Shown piece by piece: positions 22,329 to 33,954 of a stretch of 64,000 bases of DNA. Source of the DNA: Chlorops oryzae (Eukaryota; Arthropoda; Insecta; Diptera; Chloropidae); assembly GCA_020466095.1 (NCBI GenBank), contig CM035807.1, forward strand, positions 111,637,286 through 111,701,285, in the 5' to 3' direction. The translations under genes and the position numbers were made by a program. A model generated the notes under the pieces. That model was not told where the DNA came from, ran no database searches, and saw only the letters and a program-made list of their open reading frames with translations. The first letter of the stretch is position 1, and each line of letters starts with the position of its first letter.

Positions 22329-23404
22329 CCACAAGATTGTTTTTCACTGAAGAGAAATTAAATTTTTTTTCTGATTTGGAGCATGAAGTTAACTGAATAT
22401 TAGTGCAGGTGTTTTAACGTTTAAAAAATGTGTCAATTATATAAATAAGATATATAAATAAAAGTTTTTTTTTTTAATATTGGACGATGTATAAGAAATA
22501 TTTAGTTAATACCGAATATGAATGCGAGCTCTTTAAGTCAACACATCACGTGATGAGTTTGACAAATGTCGGCGAGGAGAGGTAAGCGGAGTTAATTTTG
22601 TTCAGGTTCTTTCAACGCTTGGTCTGAAGCAGGGGTGTCACGGATGTGGGTTTTTGACATCCGCACAATGTTTTTCTAGTCTAAACGCAATCACAAAATT
22701 AAAGCTGCCAGGTTCATCATTGGTTCATCTTACAGCTGCTAGAAAGCAATACTGGGCTTACGTTATAACAATGTGAAAAAGCGAAAAAGCGTTAGATTTC
22801 GCGCCAAAATAGCCTAACGCTAAAATGAAGTTTTCGCGCCGCGGGCGTTCCAAAAGCGCTAGATCTAGCGCGAAAAGCGCTAAGTTGGCATCACTGCCTA
22901 AATCTGTGGCTCGCTTAGTCCCCCCCACAAGCCATGGTGGGGTTCGGAGGAACATTCAAGATGTAGAAGAAGACTTCAGGCCGATGACAATATCACATCT
23001 TTTGTTCTCTTTGTTCCTCTTCGACTTAACTGTACTTCGGAAGAGGTTTAAGGCATAACAAAATTATCCACCGAGATCATTTTCTTAATCCCCCCTGTAA
23101 TTCCCCACATTCCGAGGGGGCTTGAACCCCCAAAAGGCCCCTCTGAATACGCTCATTGTTCCTCTTGATGGTATTCGTCCTGAAAACAAATTTTCAATCA
23201 TTATTTGCCTCCAAATGCATAGCTACCTGAGAAATTGTATTTTTTTTCTCCAAAAATTCCTACAATTCTCACTGAATTCATAATTTCGGAAACGTATATA
23301 AGGCGATGAATTGAAGAAATTCTCAGTCATCGAAGTAGAGCTGGAGAACTATTGGAAGGTATATTTTACAATTTAAGCACCCTCGTCATCACCATCATCA
23401 TGAC

Positions 23405-24366
23405 TAGAGCTTGTCAAAAATGTTAAAATGTTAAAACAACAATTTTTAACAATTTTTGGTATATTTTTGAAATAACAACAATTTTAGCGATTTTTGAATT
23501 TTTAACATTTTGCCTCATGTTCGTTCTAAGTTTTTTTTTTTTTTTTAATTTCATGCCATTTCTGTTCCCAATATATTGTGTCGAAATTTCAGACGAAACG
23601 TGTTTCAGCTCGAAACACTGGATTGGCCATAAAAATTTTGACCTCCGAAACACTTCGAAACTACGTGTTCAGATCGAAACAAGTAGCGAAACAAGTAAAA
23701 ATTGCTATCACCTCTAATTTTTTCGATGGTTATCGGGAAAAGAAGTAAAGAGCAAAAGAAAAATTTCTATAGATGCCAACACAGAAAAATGCAGGCCACC
23801 GGTGTTTTCGACAAAAATATAACAAAAAACCCCACTTATTCAACTATTTTTATTTTGGGTTGGAATACGTATACGTAATTTTTTTTTTTTTATAAAAATT
23901 ACGTATACGTCAAATAAGTGGGGTTTATTGTACACAGTGTTATTAATGCCAAGGAGTATTTTAAAATATTTGAATTAATACTAGTCTATTTTAAAGAGAT
24001 AATTTTTAGTGAGTAGCTGTTAGATTGTTCTGTTTGAAAATATATTCTATATACAATTTGTAGGAGTAAACAATCTAGGCGCTGTTCATGTTGTTAAAAG
24101 AATAAAGCCCAAATTCCACAAACGACGCTTTAGGCGAAAGAAATGTAGCTGCTTCGATTTAAATACATTTCAAGACATTGATTCAATGGAAGCCGCACAA
24201 ATATTTTCACCTTTGCCCCGTATACCGCAACAACCGTCGTTTCCGTCGTAAATGGAGTTTCACCTTAAATTTTAATTTAACAATTTTTCCAACATTTTTC
24301 GTCATTTTTTCTTAACATTTTAACAACAATTTTCAGGTTTTCATTTAACAATTTTGACAAGCTCTA
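23405..24366. mobile_element. hAT-type MITE inside the unit B minisatellite
   Basis: The ends are near-perfect inverted repeats of about 23 bp (TAGAGCTTGTCAAAA...). They are flanked by a perfect 8-bp target duplication ATCATGAC (23397-23404 and 24367-24374). There is no transposase. Inside is a smaller inverted repeat (AACCCCACTTATT ... AATAAGTGGGGTT, 23827-23930) with paired ATACGTATACGTAATTTTT arms, possibly a nested element. Confidence 0.9.
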
Positions 24367-24374
24367 ATCATGAC

Positions 24375-25216
24375 CAATCTCACCATCATCAACATCATCA
24401 CCATCAACACCATCATCAACATCATCACCATCAACACCATCATCACCATCAACACTATCAACACCATCATTACCATCATCATCACCAACCTCACCATCAT
24501 CATCACCAACCTCAGCATCATCATCACCAACCTCACCATCATCACCATTGTCATCACCATCATCATCACCACCATCATCATCGCCAACCTCACCATCACT
24601 ATCAACATCACCATCATCGCCATCATCTCCATCATCATCACCATCAACACCATCATCACCATCGAAACTTTCAACACCATCATAACCATCATCACCATCA
24701 TCACCATCAGCACCACCATCCTCACCATCATCGCCAACCTCACCATCGTCACCAGCGTCAGCATCATTGCCGTCATCATCACCATCATCATCATCATCAT
24801 CACCATCGTCATCACCATCATCATCACCATCAACACCATCATCACCATCGAAACTTTCAACACCATCATAACCATCATCACCATCAGCACCACCAACCTC
24901 ACCATCATCAACCTCACCATCGTCACCATCATTACCATCATCATCACCATCATCATCACCATCATCATCACCATCATCATCACCATCATCATCACCATCA
25001 TCATCACCATCATCATCACCATCATCATCACCATCATCATCACCATCATCATAACCATCATCATTACCATCATCATCACTATCATCTTCACCATCATCAT
25101 GACCATATATAGTCATCACCATCATCACAGTCATCATCACCATCATTATCAACCTCACCCTCATCACCATCATCATCATCAGCATCATTATCACCATCAT
25201 CATCACCAACATTATC
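24375..25216. repeat. CAT/CAC minisatellite, unit B
   Basis: The array begins at 23384, is broken by the MITE at 23405-24366 and resumes here. It includes a nearly uniform CATCATCATCAC run at about 24930-25045. Confidence 0.9.
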
Positions 25217-25811
25217 ACTATCGATAGTTTCGATTATCGATAATTTGAACAATCGCAAGGACCACATATGGGACCTTATGAGAAACCAAAATTTTTTTCA
25301 AATTCGGCGCCTGAAGTTAACTTTATATTAGTTGACGCCCTGTCCACCCCTGAATTCAGGTGTTTTGACTTTTAAAGAATGTGTCAATTAGAGATATAAA
25401 TAAATTTTTTTTTAAAATATTAAACGATATATGTATAAGAAATAATTAAGACCTAATAGGAATGTGGGCTTTGGTCCCCATGTGGTTATGAAAGTTGCCA
25501 TCGCGTTTCGTTTGGGACAAAATTAGGCCCGAAAACATGAAAGATCTGGTAACTTAGTTAATCCTGAGCCAAAAAACAATCAATACCCAACGAGCAAAAT
25601 ATGTAGCGAAATTTTTACTTTATCTGGTGGTGGTAGGCGTTCACTCTACAAAACGACCTCGCTCGAAAAAAATTGTACTAGAATGGTATATGAGGTCGTA
25701 TTGCCTACGAAATGTGTTGCGGTTCATTGCTACTGTGAGCAGCATTTTTGCCGCTGGGACTCCACTTTTTACTTAAGTATGAAGCTTGAGCTGATATCCA
25801 TTAAAGTAATA

Positions 25812-26314
25812 GCACTGACAGACATAGGTATTTTACACCATGACGGTGTGAAATCTAGGTGACACACATAGGTATTTCTCAAAAGTCTACCATAGCCATC
25901 ATAGACTTTTTATAGACTTCACACTACATTGAAAGGGAGGATTTATTGTGGACTTCTTAGATTGATATGGCAACACGGCATAAATTTAAACGAAATATCG
26001 ATTATTTTATCGGAAACCAGATGTTTAAATTTCTAATTTCAAGTTGTTTATGCGAAATGCATGAATAAATTCTATCGTATGGATTTATATAATAAACAAA
26101 CGATATTTTCATGGATTCTTTTGAGATAAAATCGAGGCTAAATGCTGCCAAACTGTTTTTATTGTTTTTGTTGTTGTTTTAATTTTAAATTGTCAGCTGT
26201 TTTAACGAAGTCCACAATAGAAATCCACAATCAATTGTAGTGTGTCACCCCAACATAGACTTCTTTCATTGTAGTGTGAAGTCTATAGACTTTACACCAT
26301 ATGTCTGTCAATGC
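25812..26314. mobile_element. TA-flanked inverted-repeat MITE between units B and C
   Basis: Ends are GCACTGACAGACATAGGT and ATATGTCTGTCAATGC, each flanked by TA. Inner arms (AGACTTCACACTACATTGAA ... TTCATTGTAGTGTGAAGTCT) are also inverted. It occupies most of the spacer between the two duplicated pairs. Confidence 0.72.
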
Positions 26315-26576
26315 TATAAGAAACCACATCGGTGAGCATCTGTTCCTTTGCATAGAATCTAAATTGGGACTCATTAGTAGAAGTAAATATTCCAATCCAA
26401 ACCTTATGGATTTATTCAGCAGACTGTTGGGCAACAATTGAGTATAATTGGAGTGAACGGCCTCTCTACTAAGCGGACTCCATTTTTTGTAGCGAAATTT
26501 ATTTTGCTAGTTTTTCTCAACCGATGACTAAAAATATCAAATGAATCGAAAGCGAGAAATTTTTCTTCTTGCGTGT

Positions 26577-26771
26577 TTAACTATCCCGGTCTATCCCGGG
26601 GTCCGCAAAACGCGACCAGTTCCTACATTTTGTTCTATCGGTTGCGTCATCCGAGGTAAGTCCTACAGCCTCTAGGTCCCATTTGATTGTGTTCATCCAG
26701 CGCTGTTTCGGACGCCCCCGTTTTCTGTAACCTTGAACTGCAAGAATCGAAAGCGAGAAATGTTTCTCCAA
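26577..26771 (-). pseudogene. LINE C-terminal fragment (unit C)
   Basis: This fragment is intact over about 64 residues, with GRPKQRWMNTIKWDLE, DATDR and ADPGIDRDS. It is the counterpart of 17590-17784. Confidence 0.68.
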
Positions 26772-27054
26772 TTCATGTTGCGAGTGATGTTCTTCTTGTA
26801 TCCATCATAGTTACTACTTGCATCAGTACGAATACTTTTCGACTTCAAATAGCCCTATAAGTGCGTTTATTACCTAATTTCGACCTATAAGATCATTTCG
26901 AAATCGATTCGATCTGTAAGGGCATTTTGACTTAAAACCCACCTGAAAGTATTTATATATTTCGACTTGACAACGGATTCTGGTAGAGGATGAAAAAAAG
27001 TACAGGTGTCTCGGCGTTTTGAAAGTGTACGTCTCAAATGATTTAAGAAGAGGG

Positions 27055-28919
27055 CAGTGGCGGATCCAGGGGGGAGGGGGGGGGATATCGGGTCCGGACG
27101 CCCGCCCCCCCTCCCCCCTTGGGAATTTTGGAATCCAAAATTGCTTAGGGGAAAGTGGTCGAATTCCAAACCCCTTAAGAATCTTTTCTATAAATTCAAA
27201 ACGCTGATACTCAAGATAAGAACTTAACATGCCATTAGCACGAGAATATCATAACCTTTGTTTTTGCAATAAAAATTTTTCATCAAGAATTAACTAAATA
27301 TATACATACTTAAGTTAAGGAAGCTTGAAGACTTAAGAACACCTTAAGTGTCAAGCGGTTTAACAGTCAATTTTTATCCAAAACTCACGAAAATTGTTTT
27401 CGGCAGGCATTATTTGAAAAAACCTATATTTTTTGTTTATGCTTTTTTAAAATTCGTAAAATTAGTGAAATTCCTTCAATAAATTAAATTGAAAACTTAT
27501 TTAAGGAGCACTTAAAATTTGTACTGTTAAAATGCTTTACAGACTTAAGCTTTACTTAAGTGCTAAGGAGACCTTAAGTATGCACTGTAAAATCGGGCCT
27601 CAGTATACTATTTTTCAGTGAAAAATTTTGAATTAATGTTAAATCAATTAGAAAATCATTAGTTGTTTTAAGGCACGAATTATATTTTTATTGAAATTTT
27701 AAAACAATGATGCTGAAGCGAGGCACTTTCAAACATTTGTATATTTTCGAGGCTTTAAGAAGAATTCACGCAGAATTTGTTGTTCGCTGTGTGCGATTCC
27801 TGCGTGAATATTCAGGGATGGAAGACCATTCAAACGCTCTTGTCTCATTGTGCTTCTTAAGTAAGACTTTAGTCGTCTTAACGTCGAAAATGACCGACGA
27901 ATAGCTCAGGCTTACATTATTTATGTTTCTTTATATTTTTCAAGCTTATTAAGGGTCCTTTTTTGTACATTTGTGCTACTTGAAATGCTCCAACACTTAA
28001 ATCGTATTTATTTTCATATAAGCAGTGCTATTTTTCTTTTATTAATTAATTTAAAGCTGCAATGATTTTAATAAATTTTTTTATGTACATCAATATCTTG
28101 TTGTGTATTTCATCATATGTTAGAAGGCAAGCTTTGAGCAATATTGTTTTCATTAAATTCCAGCAACATGAAATATGACCAATTTTGAATGTGTGCTATC
28201 TTAAGCTATTAGAGTAGCTCAGTATGATAAGCAATCGAAAATGTTTCCTTGCTGAGAAATAATAAGTCCCGCATCATTATCGCATTTCTCAGATTGGCAT
28301 TGGCCCCGTTGAGGACAAGAGAAAAATGTTTCCCAATTTTTCTATGGTAAGTCTATTTCATTTTTGATATAGAGTTTCACGGCTAAGGTGAAAAAGTTGG
28401 CCCTTTTGAAGAAGAGTGGGATTGATAACGGATGTTTTTTCGGTCTAAGAACATTGCGTGTAGCTAGGAAAAGTAGTTCTTCGGTTATGGATATTTCAAT
28501 GATGAAAAATAAAAATTTTCTATCTTTGAGGCCATTGCGCCACCTCTAAACTTTGCTTAATCTTCATAATTTTGCACACGCAAGTTTTTGATAAATACCA
28601 AACATTTGAGCCACTGGCAGACAGAATTGGACAAACTTAATTTTTTCCATACATTTGGCGCCCACCTTAATGTATATGGATTAGAGTGTTTTGGGAAGTA
28701 TTATTTGGAATATCTCAGAGTAAATTTTGATGGTAGCTCAGAGCACAAAACTTCAAGTCATACTCGTACATAAATATGGGCCAAAGAGTGGACAAAAAAA
28801 TTTTTTTTAAATTAATTGTATGAAGCTGTTAAATGTATTTAAAATAAACAAAAATTATTTTTCTGTCTCTAGCAAAAAGTTTTGGACCCCCCCTTTCCCA
28901 AATCCTGGATCCGCCACTG
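27055..28919. mobile_element. Non-autonomous hAT element in unit C
   Basis: Terminal repeats CAGTGGCGGATCCAGG... are a well-known hAT end. The 8-bp target duplication GAAGAGGG is perfect (27047-27054 and 28920-28927). The 1.8-kb interior shows no transposase. The frame at 27707-27904 is not recognisable. Confidence 0.92.
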
Positions 28920-29226
28920 GAAGAGGGTTAAAGTTTTTCCCCCTTGGCGTATTCTTGCAGCATATCGGCATATGAAACTATGTGGTCCTTACGTTTGAGG
29001 TCTGGGATGTTTTGGGCAAAGTTGTTGGAAATACCAAGAAAAATTTTTTTGTCCAACATATTAACCCTCTAACTACCAAAAATAAGGCTCATTTTGTGAT
29101 TTATTTTTTTTTACGTTACATTTCTGTAACAGGACTTTTTTATTTTTTTATGTGCCTGTGTTATCCAAATTCATTGCTATTAAATTATTATTATTATTAG
29201 TAATAATTCAATAAGTCAATAATAAT

Positions 29227-29445
29227 TTACTGTGGTGGAAAATTTGATTTAACACAAATACACATTCCTAGAATATTGCAGTAGGATTTACTGGGAAAGG
29301 CGTAAGCCCACAAGTCGTCTTCGCAAAATTTAGCACAGCCAATGTCCTTCTCTCCTCGGCAGAGATCTGGCTGTGCTGCAGCTGGCCTCGTGCAGAAACC
29401 CAACAAAGCAAGAAGGACAACGACGAATACAGGAACGATCTTCAT
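29227..29445 (-). CDS. Defensin-like secreted peptide, copy C (extended C-terminus)
   Basis: This is a 72-residue precursor with the same signal peptide as copy A. The mature part keeps all six cysteines at the same spacing but differs in the loop between cysteines 3 and 4 (DDLWAYAFPSK) and between cysteines 4 and 5. The stop that follows the last cysteine in A and B is lost here through local substitutions and a short deletion, so the frame continues for VKSNFPPQ before TAA. The extension removes the compact end usual for the family. It may still fold, or this copy may be drifting. Flanks and promoter are nearly identical to the other copies. The unit also carries an 1865-bp hAT insertion, at 27055-28919, about 300 bp beyond the 3' end of this gene. 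Confidence 0.75.
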   Translation of the reverse strand: MKIVPVFVVVLLALLGFCTRPAAAQPDLCRGEKDIGCAKFCEDDLWAYAFPSKSYCNILGMCICVKSNFPPQ

Positions 29446-29510
29446 ATTTTAGGTTATAACTTGAAGCTTCAAACTTGAATTGAACTGTGAGCACCAATGG
29501 AACTGCTTCT

Positions 29511-29524
29511 TATTTATATAAATA
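29511..29524 (-). promoter_or_regulatory. TATA box of defensin-like copy C
   Basis: Plus-strand tatttatataaata is read on the minus strand as a TATA element. It is at the same position relative to the start codon as in the other copies. Confidence 0.6.
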
Positions 29525-30084
29525 CCACAACATTGTTTTTCACTGAAGAGAAATTAAATTTTTTTTCTGATTTGGAGCGTGAAGTTAACTTAATATTAGT
29601 GCAGGTGTTTTAACGTTTAAAGAATGTGTCAATTATATAAATAAGATATATAAATAAAAATTTTTTTTTTTATATTAAACGATATATAAGAAATATTTAA
29701 TTAATGCCGAATATGAATGCGAGCTCTTTAAGTCAACACATCACGTGATGAGTTTGACAATTGTCGGGGAGGAGAGGTAAGCGGAGATAATTTTGTTCAG
29801 CGCTTGGTCTGAAGCAGGGGTGTCACGGATGTGGGTTTTTTGACATCCGCGGATGCAGATGCGGATTTTAAAAACTGACATAGAAACTTTGTTTGGAATT
29901 TCTCAAATGATTTGGCAAGCAGGCCGGATGTAAATTGTTTCGCATTTGTTATAAAAAGATCCTATAGTCAAACTCAAAAATCACTTTCCACATCAACAAG
30001 AGGTTTCCATACACATAAATTTATTTCAATCAATAAACATAACATTCGCGCCAATCGTTTGAGTTTATAAACATGTTAACACGC

Positions 30085-30213
30085 TTACTCCATTCTACGA
30101 ATTTCAGGTATTTCCTTTGTATAAACAATTGACATTCGCATTACAAAGACTATAAAGATCGCTAAAACCAGACGCGTCAAGACCACCCTTCGGTATATTA
30201 GAACAGCATCCAT
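30085..30213 (-). CDS. Candidate 42-residue membrane micropeptide, unit C
   Basis: This is the second copy of the short ORF in unit A, with identical length, start and stop. By my translation it differs at six or seven positions, mostly hydrophobic or conservative swaps (G4V, V5L, D34E, V38I, with C14R and K35I less conservative). No stop or frameshift has appeared. The hydrophobic segment and the flanking arginines remain. Units B and D have lost this stretch through deletions. If it is real, the product would be a type II or tail-anchored membrane micropeptide. Confidence 0.42.
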   Translation of the reverse strand: MDAVLIYRRVVLTRLVLAIFIVFVMRMSIVYTKEIPEIRRME

Positions 30214-30369
30214 TTTTGGTTTTTCCTAAAGAAAGAAGTGTGCAAAGAAGAATATCAAAAATCTTTTAAAAAAGTTGAAGTAATCAAAATAAAATTTATG
30301 TTTCTGTAAACTAATGAACTTGACAGGACAAGAAATGTTATACAGATCAATCTTCTATTTGTTGCGAGT

Positions 30370-30618
30370 TTAACTATCCCGGTCTATCCCGGGGTCCGCA
30401 ATCCGGCAGCAGAATGTACTCGACTTTTGAAATTTTGCATACAGAAGTTTTACCCACATAATAAGTTCTTCCGGCACTAAGTGTTTTCTCAAAGCATACC
30501 AAATGAGATCATGAGGAACGCGACTGAGGCACCGAACACCCATCTCTTTCTTTCCCATATGCCATTCTATATCACAAAATGGTCTCGCACAATGTTTCTC
30601 TGGTCTAAACGCAATCAC
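30370..30618 (-). pseudogene. LINE reverse transcriptase palm fragment fused to C-terminus (unit C)
   Basis: The frame contains SRVPHDLIWYALRKHLVPEE and then LIMWVKLLYA, typical of the region after the first catalytic motif in LINE reverse transcriptases. It then jumps to ADPGIDRDS. The catalytic FADD region is absent, so this is an internally deleted remnant. Confidence 0.7.
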
Positions 30619-31266
30619 AATATTAAAGCTGCCAGATGAATCATTGGTTCATCTTACAGCTGTTGTGGTAGAAAGCAATACTTGGCTTACGTTATTACAA
30701 TGTGAAAAAGCGAAAAAGCGTTAGATTTCGCGCCAAAATAGCTTAGCGCTAAAAAGAAGTTTTCGCGCCGCGGGCCTTAAATCGCTAAGTTGGCATCACT
30801 GCCCAAATCAGTGGCTCGCTAAGTCCGTGGGCTGATTTAAAAGAAGCCATGGTGGGGTTCGGAGGGACATGAAAGATGTAGAAGAAGACTTCAGGCCGAT
30901 GACAATATCACATCTTTTGTTCTCTTTGTTCCTCTTCGACTTGACTGTACTTCGGAAGAGGTTTAAGGCTTAACAAAATTATCCACCGAGATCATTTTCT
31001 TAATCCCCCCTGTAATTCCTCACATTCCGAGGGGGGATTGAACCCGCAAAAGGTCCCTCTGAATACGCTCATTGTTCCCTTTGATGGTATTCGTCCTGAA
31101 AGCAAATTTTCAATCATTATTTCCCTCCAAATGCAAAACTACCCGAGAAATTGTAGTTTTTTTCAAAAAAATTCCTACAATTCTCACTGAATTCATGATT
31201 TCAAGAAATTCTCAGTCATCTCAATAGAGCTGGAGAACTATTGGAAGGTATATTTTACAATTTAAG

Positions 31267-31447
31267 CACCCTCGTCATCACCATCATCATTACCATCATC
31301 TTCACCATCATCATCACCAATCTCACCATCATCAACATCATCACCATCAACACCATCAACACCATCACCACCATCATCATCACCAACCACACCATCATCA
31401 TCACCAACCTCACCATCATCTCCATCATCAACATCATCATCAACATC

Positions 31448-31478
<31 letters not shown>

Positions 31479-31873
31479 TCACCATCAACACCATCAGCAC
31501 CATCAACACCATCAACACTATCAACACCATCATTACCATCATCATCACCAACCTCACCATCATCATCACCAACCTCAGCATCATCATCACCAACCTCACC
31601 ATCACTATTATCATCACCATCATCGCCATCATCACCATCGTCATCACCATCAGTTCCACCAACCTCACCATCGTCACCAACGTCACCATCATCATCACCA
31701 ACCTCACCATCATGACCATCATCATCATCACCATCATCATCACCAACATCATCACCATCATCATGACCATCATCATCACCAACCTCACCATTATCATCAC
31801 CAACCTCAGCATCATCATCACCAACCTCACCATCGTCACCATCTTACACCAAATTCATCACCATCTTCATTAT
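31267..31873. repeat. CAT/CAC minisatellite, unit C
   Basis: It has the same 21-bp and trinucleotide motif as in A, and the same exit sequence CACCAAATTCATCACCATC leading into the next unit. Confidence 0.9.
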
Positions 31874-32046
31874 TCAGCAGACTGTTGGGCAACAATTGAG
31901 TATAATTGGAGTGAACGGCCTCTCTACTAAGCGGACTCCATTTTTTGTAGCGAAATTTATTTTGCTACTCTTTCTCAACCTGTTGTAAGACGGATGACCA
32001 AAAATATCAAATCAATCGAAAGCGAGAAATTCTTTTTCTTGCGTGT

Positions 32047-32241
32047 TTAACTATCCCGGTCTATCCCGGGGTCCGCAAAACGCGACCAGTTCCTCCATTT
32101 TGTTCTATCAGTTGCGTCATACGAGGTAAGTCCTACAGCCTCTAGGTCCCATTTTATTTTGTTCATCCAGCGCTGTTTCGGACGCCCCCGTTTTCTGTAA
32201 CCTTGAACTTCCAGAATCGAAAGCGAGAAATGTTTCTCCAA
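32047..32241 (-). pseudogene. LINE C-terminal fragment (unit D)
   Basis: Same 64-residue fragment as in units A and C, with a few substitutions (NKIKWDLE, SYDATDR). Confidence 0.66.
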
Positions 32242-32834
32242 TTCATGTTGCGAGTGATGTACTTCATGTATCCATCATAGTTACTACTTGCATCAGTACA
32301 AATACTTTTCGACTTCAAATAGCCCTATAAGTGCGTTTATTACCTAATTTCGACCTATTAGATCATTTCGAAATCGATTCGATCTGTAAGGGCATTTTGA
32401 CTTAAAACCCACCTGAAAGTATATATTTCGACTTGACAACGGACTCTGGTAGAGGATGAAAAAAGTATACGTGTCTCGGCGTTTTGAAAGTGTACGTCTC
32501 AAATGATTTTAGAAGGGGGTTAAAGTTTTTCCCCCTTGGCCTATTCTTGCAGCATATCGGCATATGAAACTATGTGATCCTTACGTTTGAGGTCTGGGAT
32601 GTTTTGGGCAAAGTTGTTGGAAATACCAAAACAACTTTTTTTGTCCAAATATTAACCCTCTAACTACCAAAAATAAGGCTCATTTTGTGACTTATTTTTT
32701 TACGTCTGTAACAGGAATTTTTTATTTTTTTATGTACCTGTGTTATCCAAATTCATTGCTAATAAATTATTATTATTAATAGTAATAATTCAATTAGTCA
32801 ATAATAATTTACAGTGGTGCTAAAAAGCAAAATT

Positions 32835-33035
32835 TCAGTTCGGACAAATACAATTTCCTTGATTACTGCAGCGGGGGTTTTGGCCAAAGCTGAAATCCCC
32901 ATTGTTGTCTCTGCAAAATTTAGCACAACCAATGTCCTCCGTTCCTCGGCAGAGATCTGCCTGTGCTGCAGCTGGGCTCGTGCAGAAACCCAACAAAGCC
33001 AGAAGGACAACGACGAATACAGGAACGATCTTCAT
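32835..33035 (-). CDS. Defensin-like secreted peptide, copy D (diverged mature region)
   Basis: This is a 66-residue precursor with the same signal peptide as copy A apart from one residue (TSPAAAQ). All six cysteines keep the C-x7-C-x3-C-x14-C-x5-C-x1-C spacing. Between and after cysteines 3 and 4 most residues differ from A and B (RDNNGDFSFGQNPR, then SNQGN), and the end is PN instead of SK. The surrounding non-coding DNA is nearly the same as in unit A. Change is therefore concentrated in the exposed part of the mature peptide, as expected for an immune effector under diversifying selection. This interpretation is inference. The target microbes are unknown. Confidence 0.8.
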   Translation of the reverse strand: MKIVPVFVVVLLALLGFCTSPAAAQADLCRGTEDIGCAKFCRDNNGDFSFGQNPRCSNQGNCICPN

Positions 33036-33100
33036 ATTTTAGGTTATAACTTGAAGCTTCAAACTTGAATTGAACTGTGAGCACCAATGGAACTGCTTCT

Positions 33101-33112
33101 TATTTATATATA
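33101..33112 (-). promoter_or_regulatory. TATA box of defensin-like copy D
   Basis: Plus-strand tatttatatata is read on the minus strand as TATATATAAATA. It is identical to the copy A element and has the same downstream TCACAGT. Confidence 0.6.
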
Positions 33113-33483
33113 CCACAAGATTGGTTTTCACTGAAGAGAAACTAATTTTTTTCTGATTTGGAGCGTGAAGTTAACTTAATATTAGTGCAGGTGTTTTAAC
33201 GATTAAATAATGTGTCAATTATATAAATAAGATATATAAATAAGTTTTTTTTTTAACTATTAAACGATATGTAAGAAATATTTAGTTAATACCGAATATG
33301 AATGCGAGCTCTTTAAGTCAACACATCACGTGATGAGTTTGACAAATATTGGGAAGGAGAGGTAAGCGGAGTTAATTTTGTTCAGGTTCTTTCAACGCTT
33401 GGTCCAAAGCAGGGGTGTCACGGATGTGGGTTTTTTGACATCCGCGGATGCAGATGCGGATTTTAAAAACTAACATAGATACT

Positions 33484-33954
33484 ATCATCACCATCGAAAC
33501 TTTCAAGACCATCATAACCATCATCACCATCGTCATCATCATCACCAACCTCACCATCATCACCAACCTCACCATCATCAACGCCATCAACACCATCATC
33601 ACCATCGTCATCACCATTAGCATCACCAACCTCACCATCATCATCACCATCAATGCCATCAACACCATCATCATCACCAACCTCACCATCATCATCACCA
33701 ACCTCACCATCATCACCAACCTCACCATCATCAACGCCATCAACACCATCATCACCATCGTCATCACCATTAGCATCAGCAACCTCACCATTATCACCAA
33801 CCGCACCATCATCATCACCATCAATGCCATCAACACCATCATCATCACCAACCTCACCATCATCATGATCATCACCAACCGCACCATCATCATCACAATC
33901 ATCATCACCTTCATCATCACCATTGTCACCATCAACACCATCATCATCATCGAT
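33484..33954. repeat. CAT/CAC minisatellite, unit D
   Basis: The array contains an internal duplication of about 180 bp: the segment from 33540 reappears from about 33665. It ends in the ATCGATAGTTTC motif. Confidence 0.88.

Larger units (their letters stand above)
21087..25250. repeat. Segmental duplication unit B
   Basis: It is collinear with unit A but lacks about 730 bp around 22664, equal to roughly 19004-19737 of A. The micropeptide ORF and the RT fragment are missing. Its minisatellite is split by a 962-bp hAT MITE. The unit ends with the CTATCGATAGTTTCGAT motif of the parent MITE. Confidence 0.78.
26345..31873. repeat. Segmental duplication unit C
   Basis: This is the most complete unit, and like A it retains the micropeptide ORF and RT fragment. 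It is lengthened by the hAT element at 27055-28919, which is absent from the other units and so inserted after the duplication. It ends in a CAT minisatellite joined to unit D. Confidence 0.8.

Noticed and set aside
20453..25216. CRISPR-like appearance of regular repeats
   Set aside because: There are no distinct spacers, repeats run head to tail, and the setting is eukaryotic.
24345..25227. Frames of 250-285 residues rich in Met/Val, His, Asp/Gly or Ile/Thr
   Set aside because: Shadows of the CAT/CAC minisatellite. The same occurs at 20402-21055, 31241-31930 and 33372-33981.
27707..27904. 65-residue frame inside the hAT element
   Set aside because: No similarity to hAT transposase motifs that I can see. 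Too short to support.
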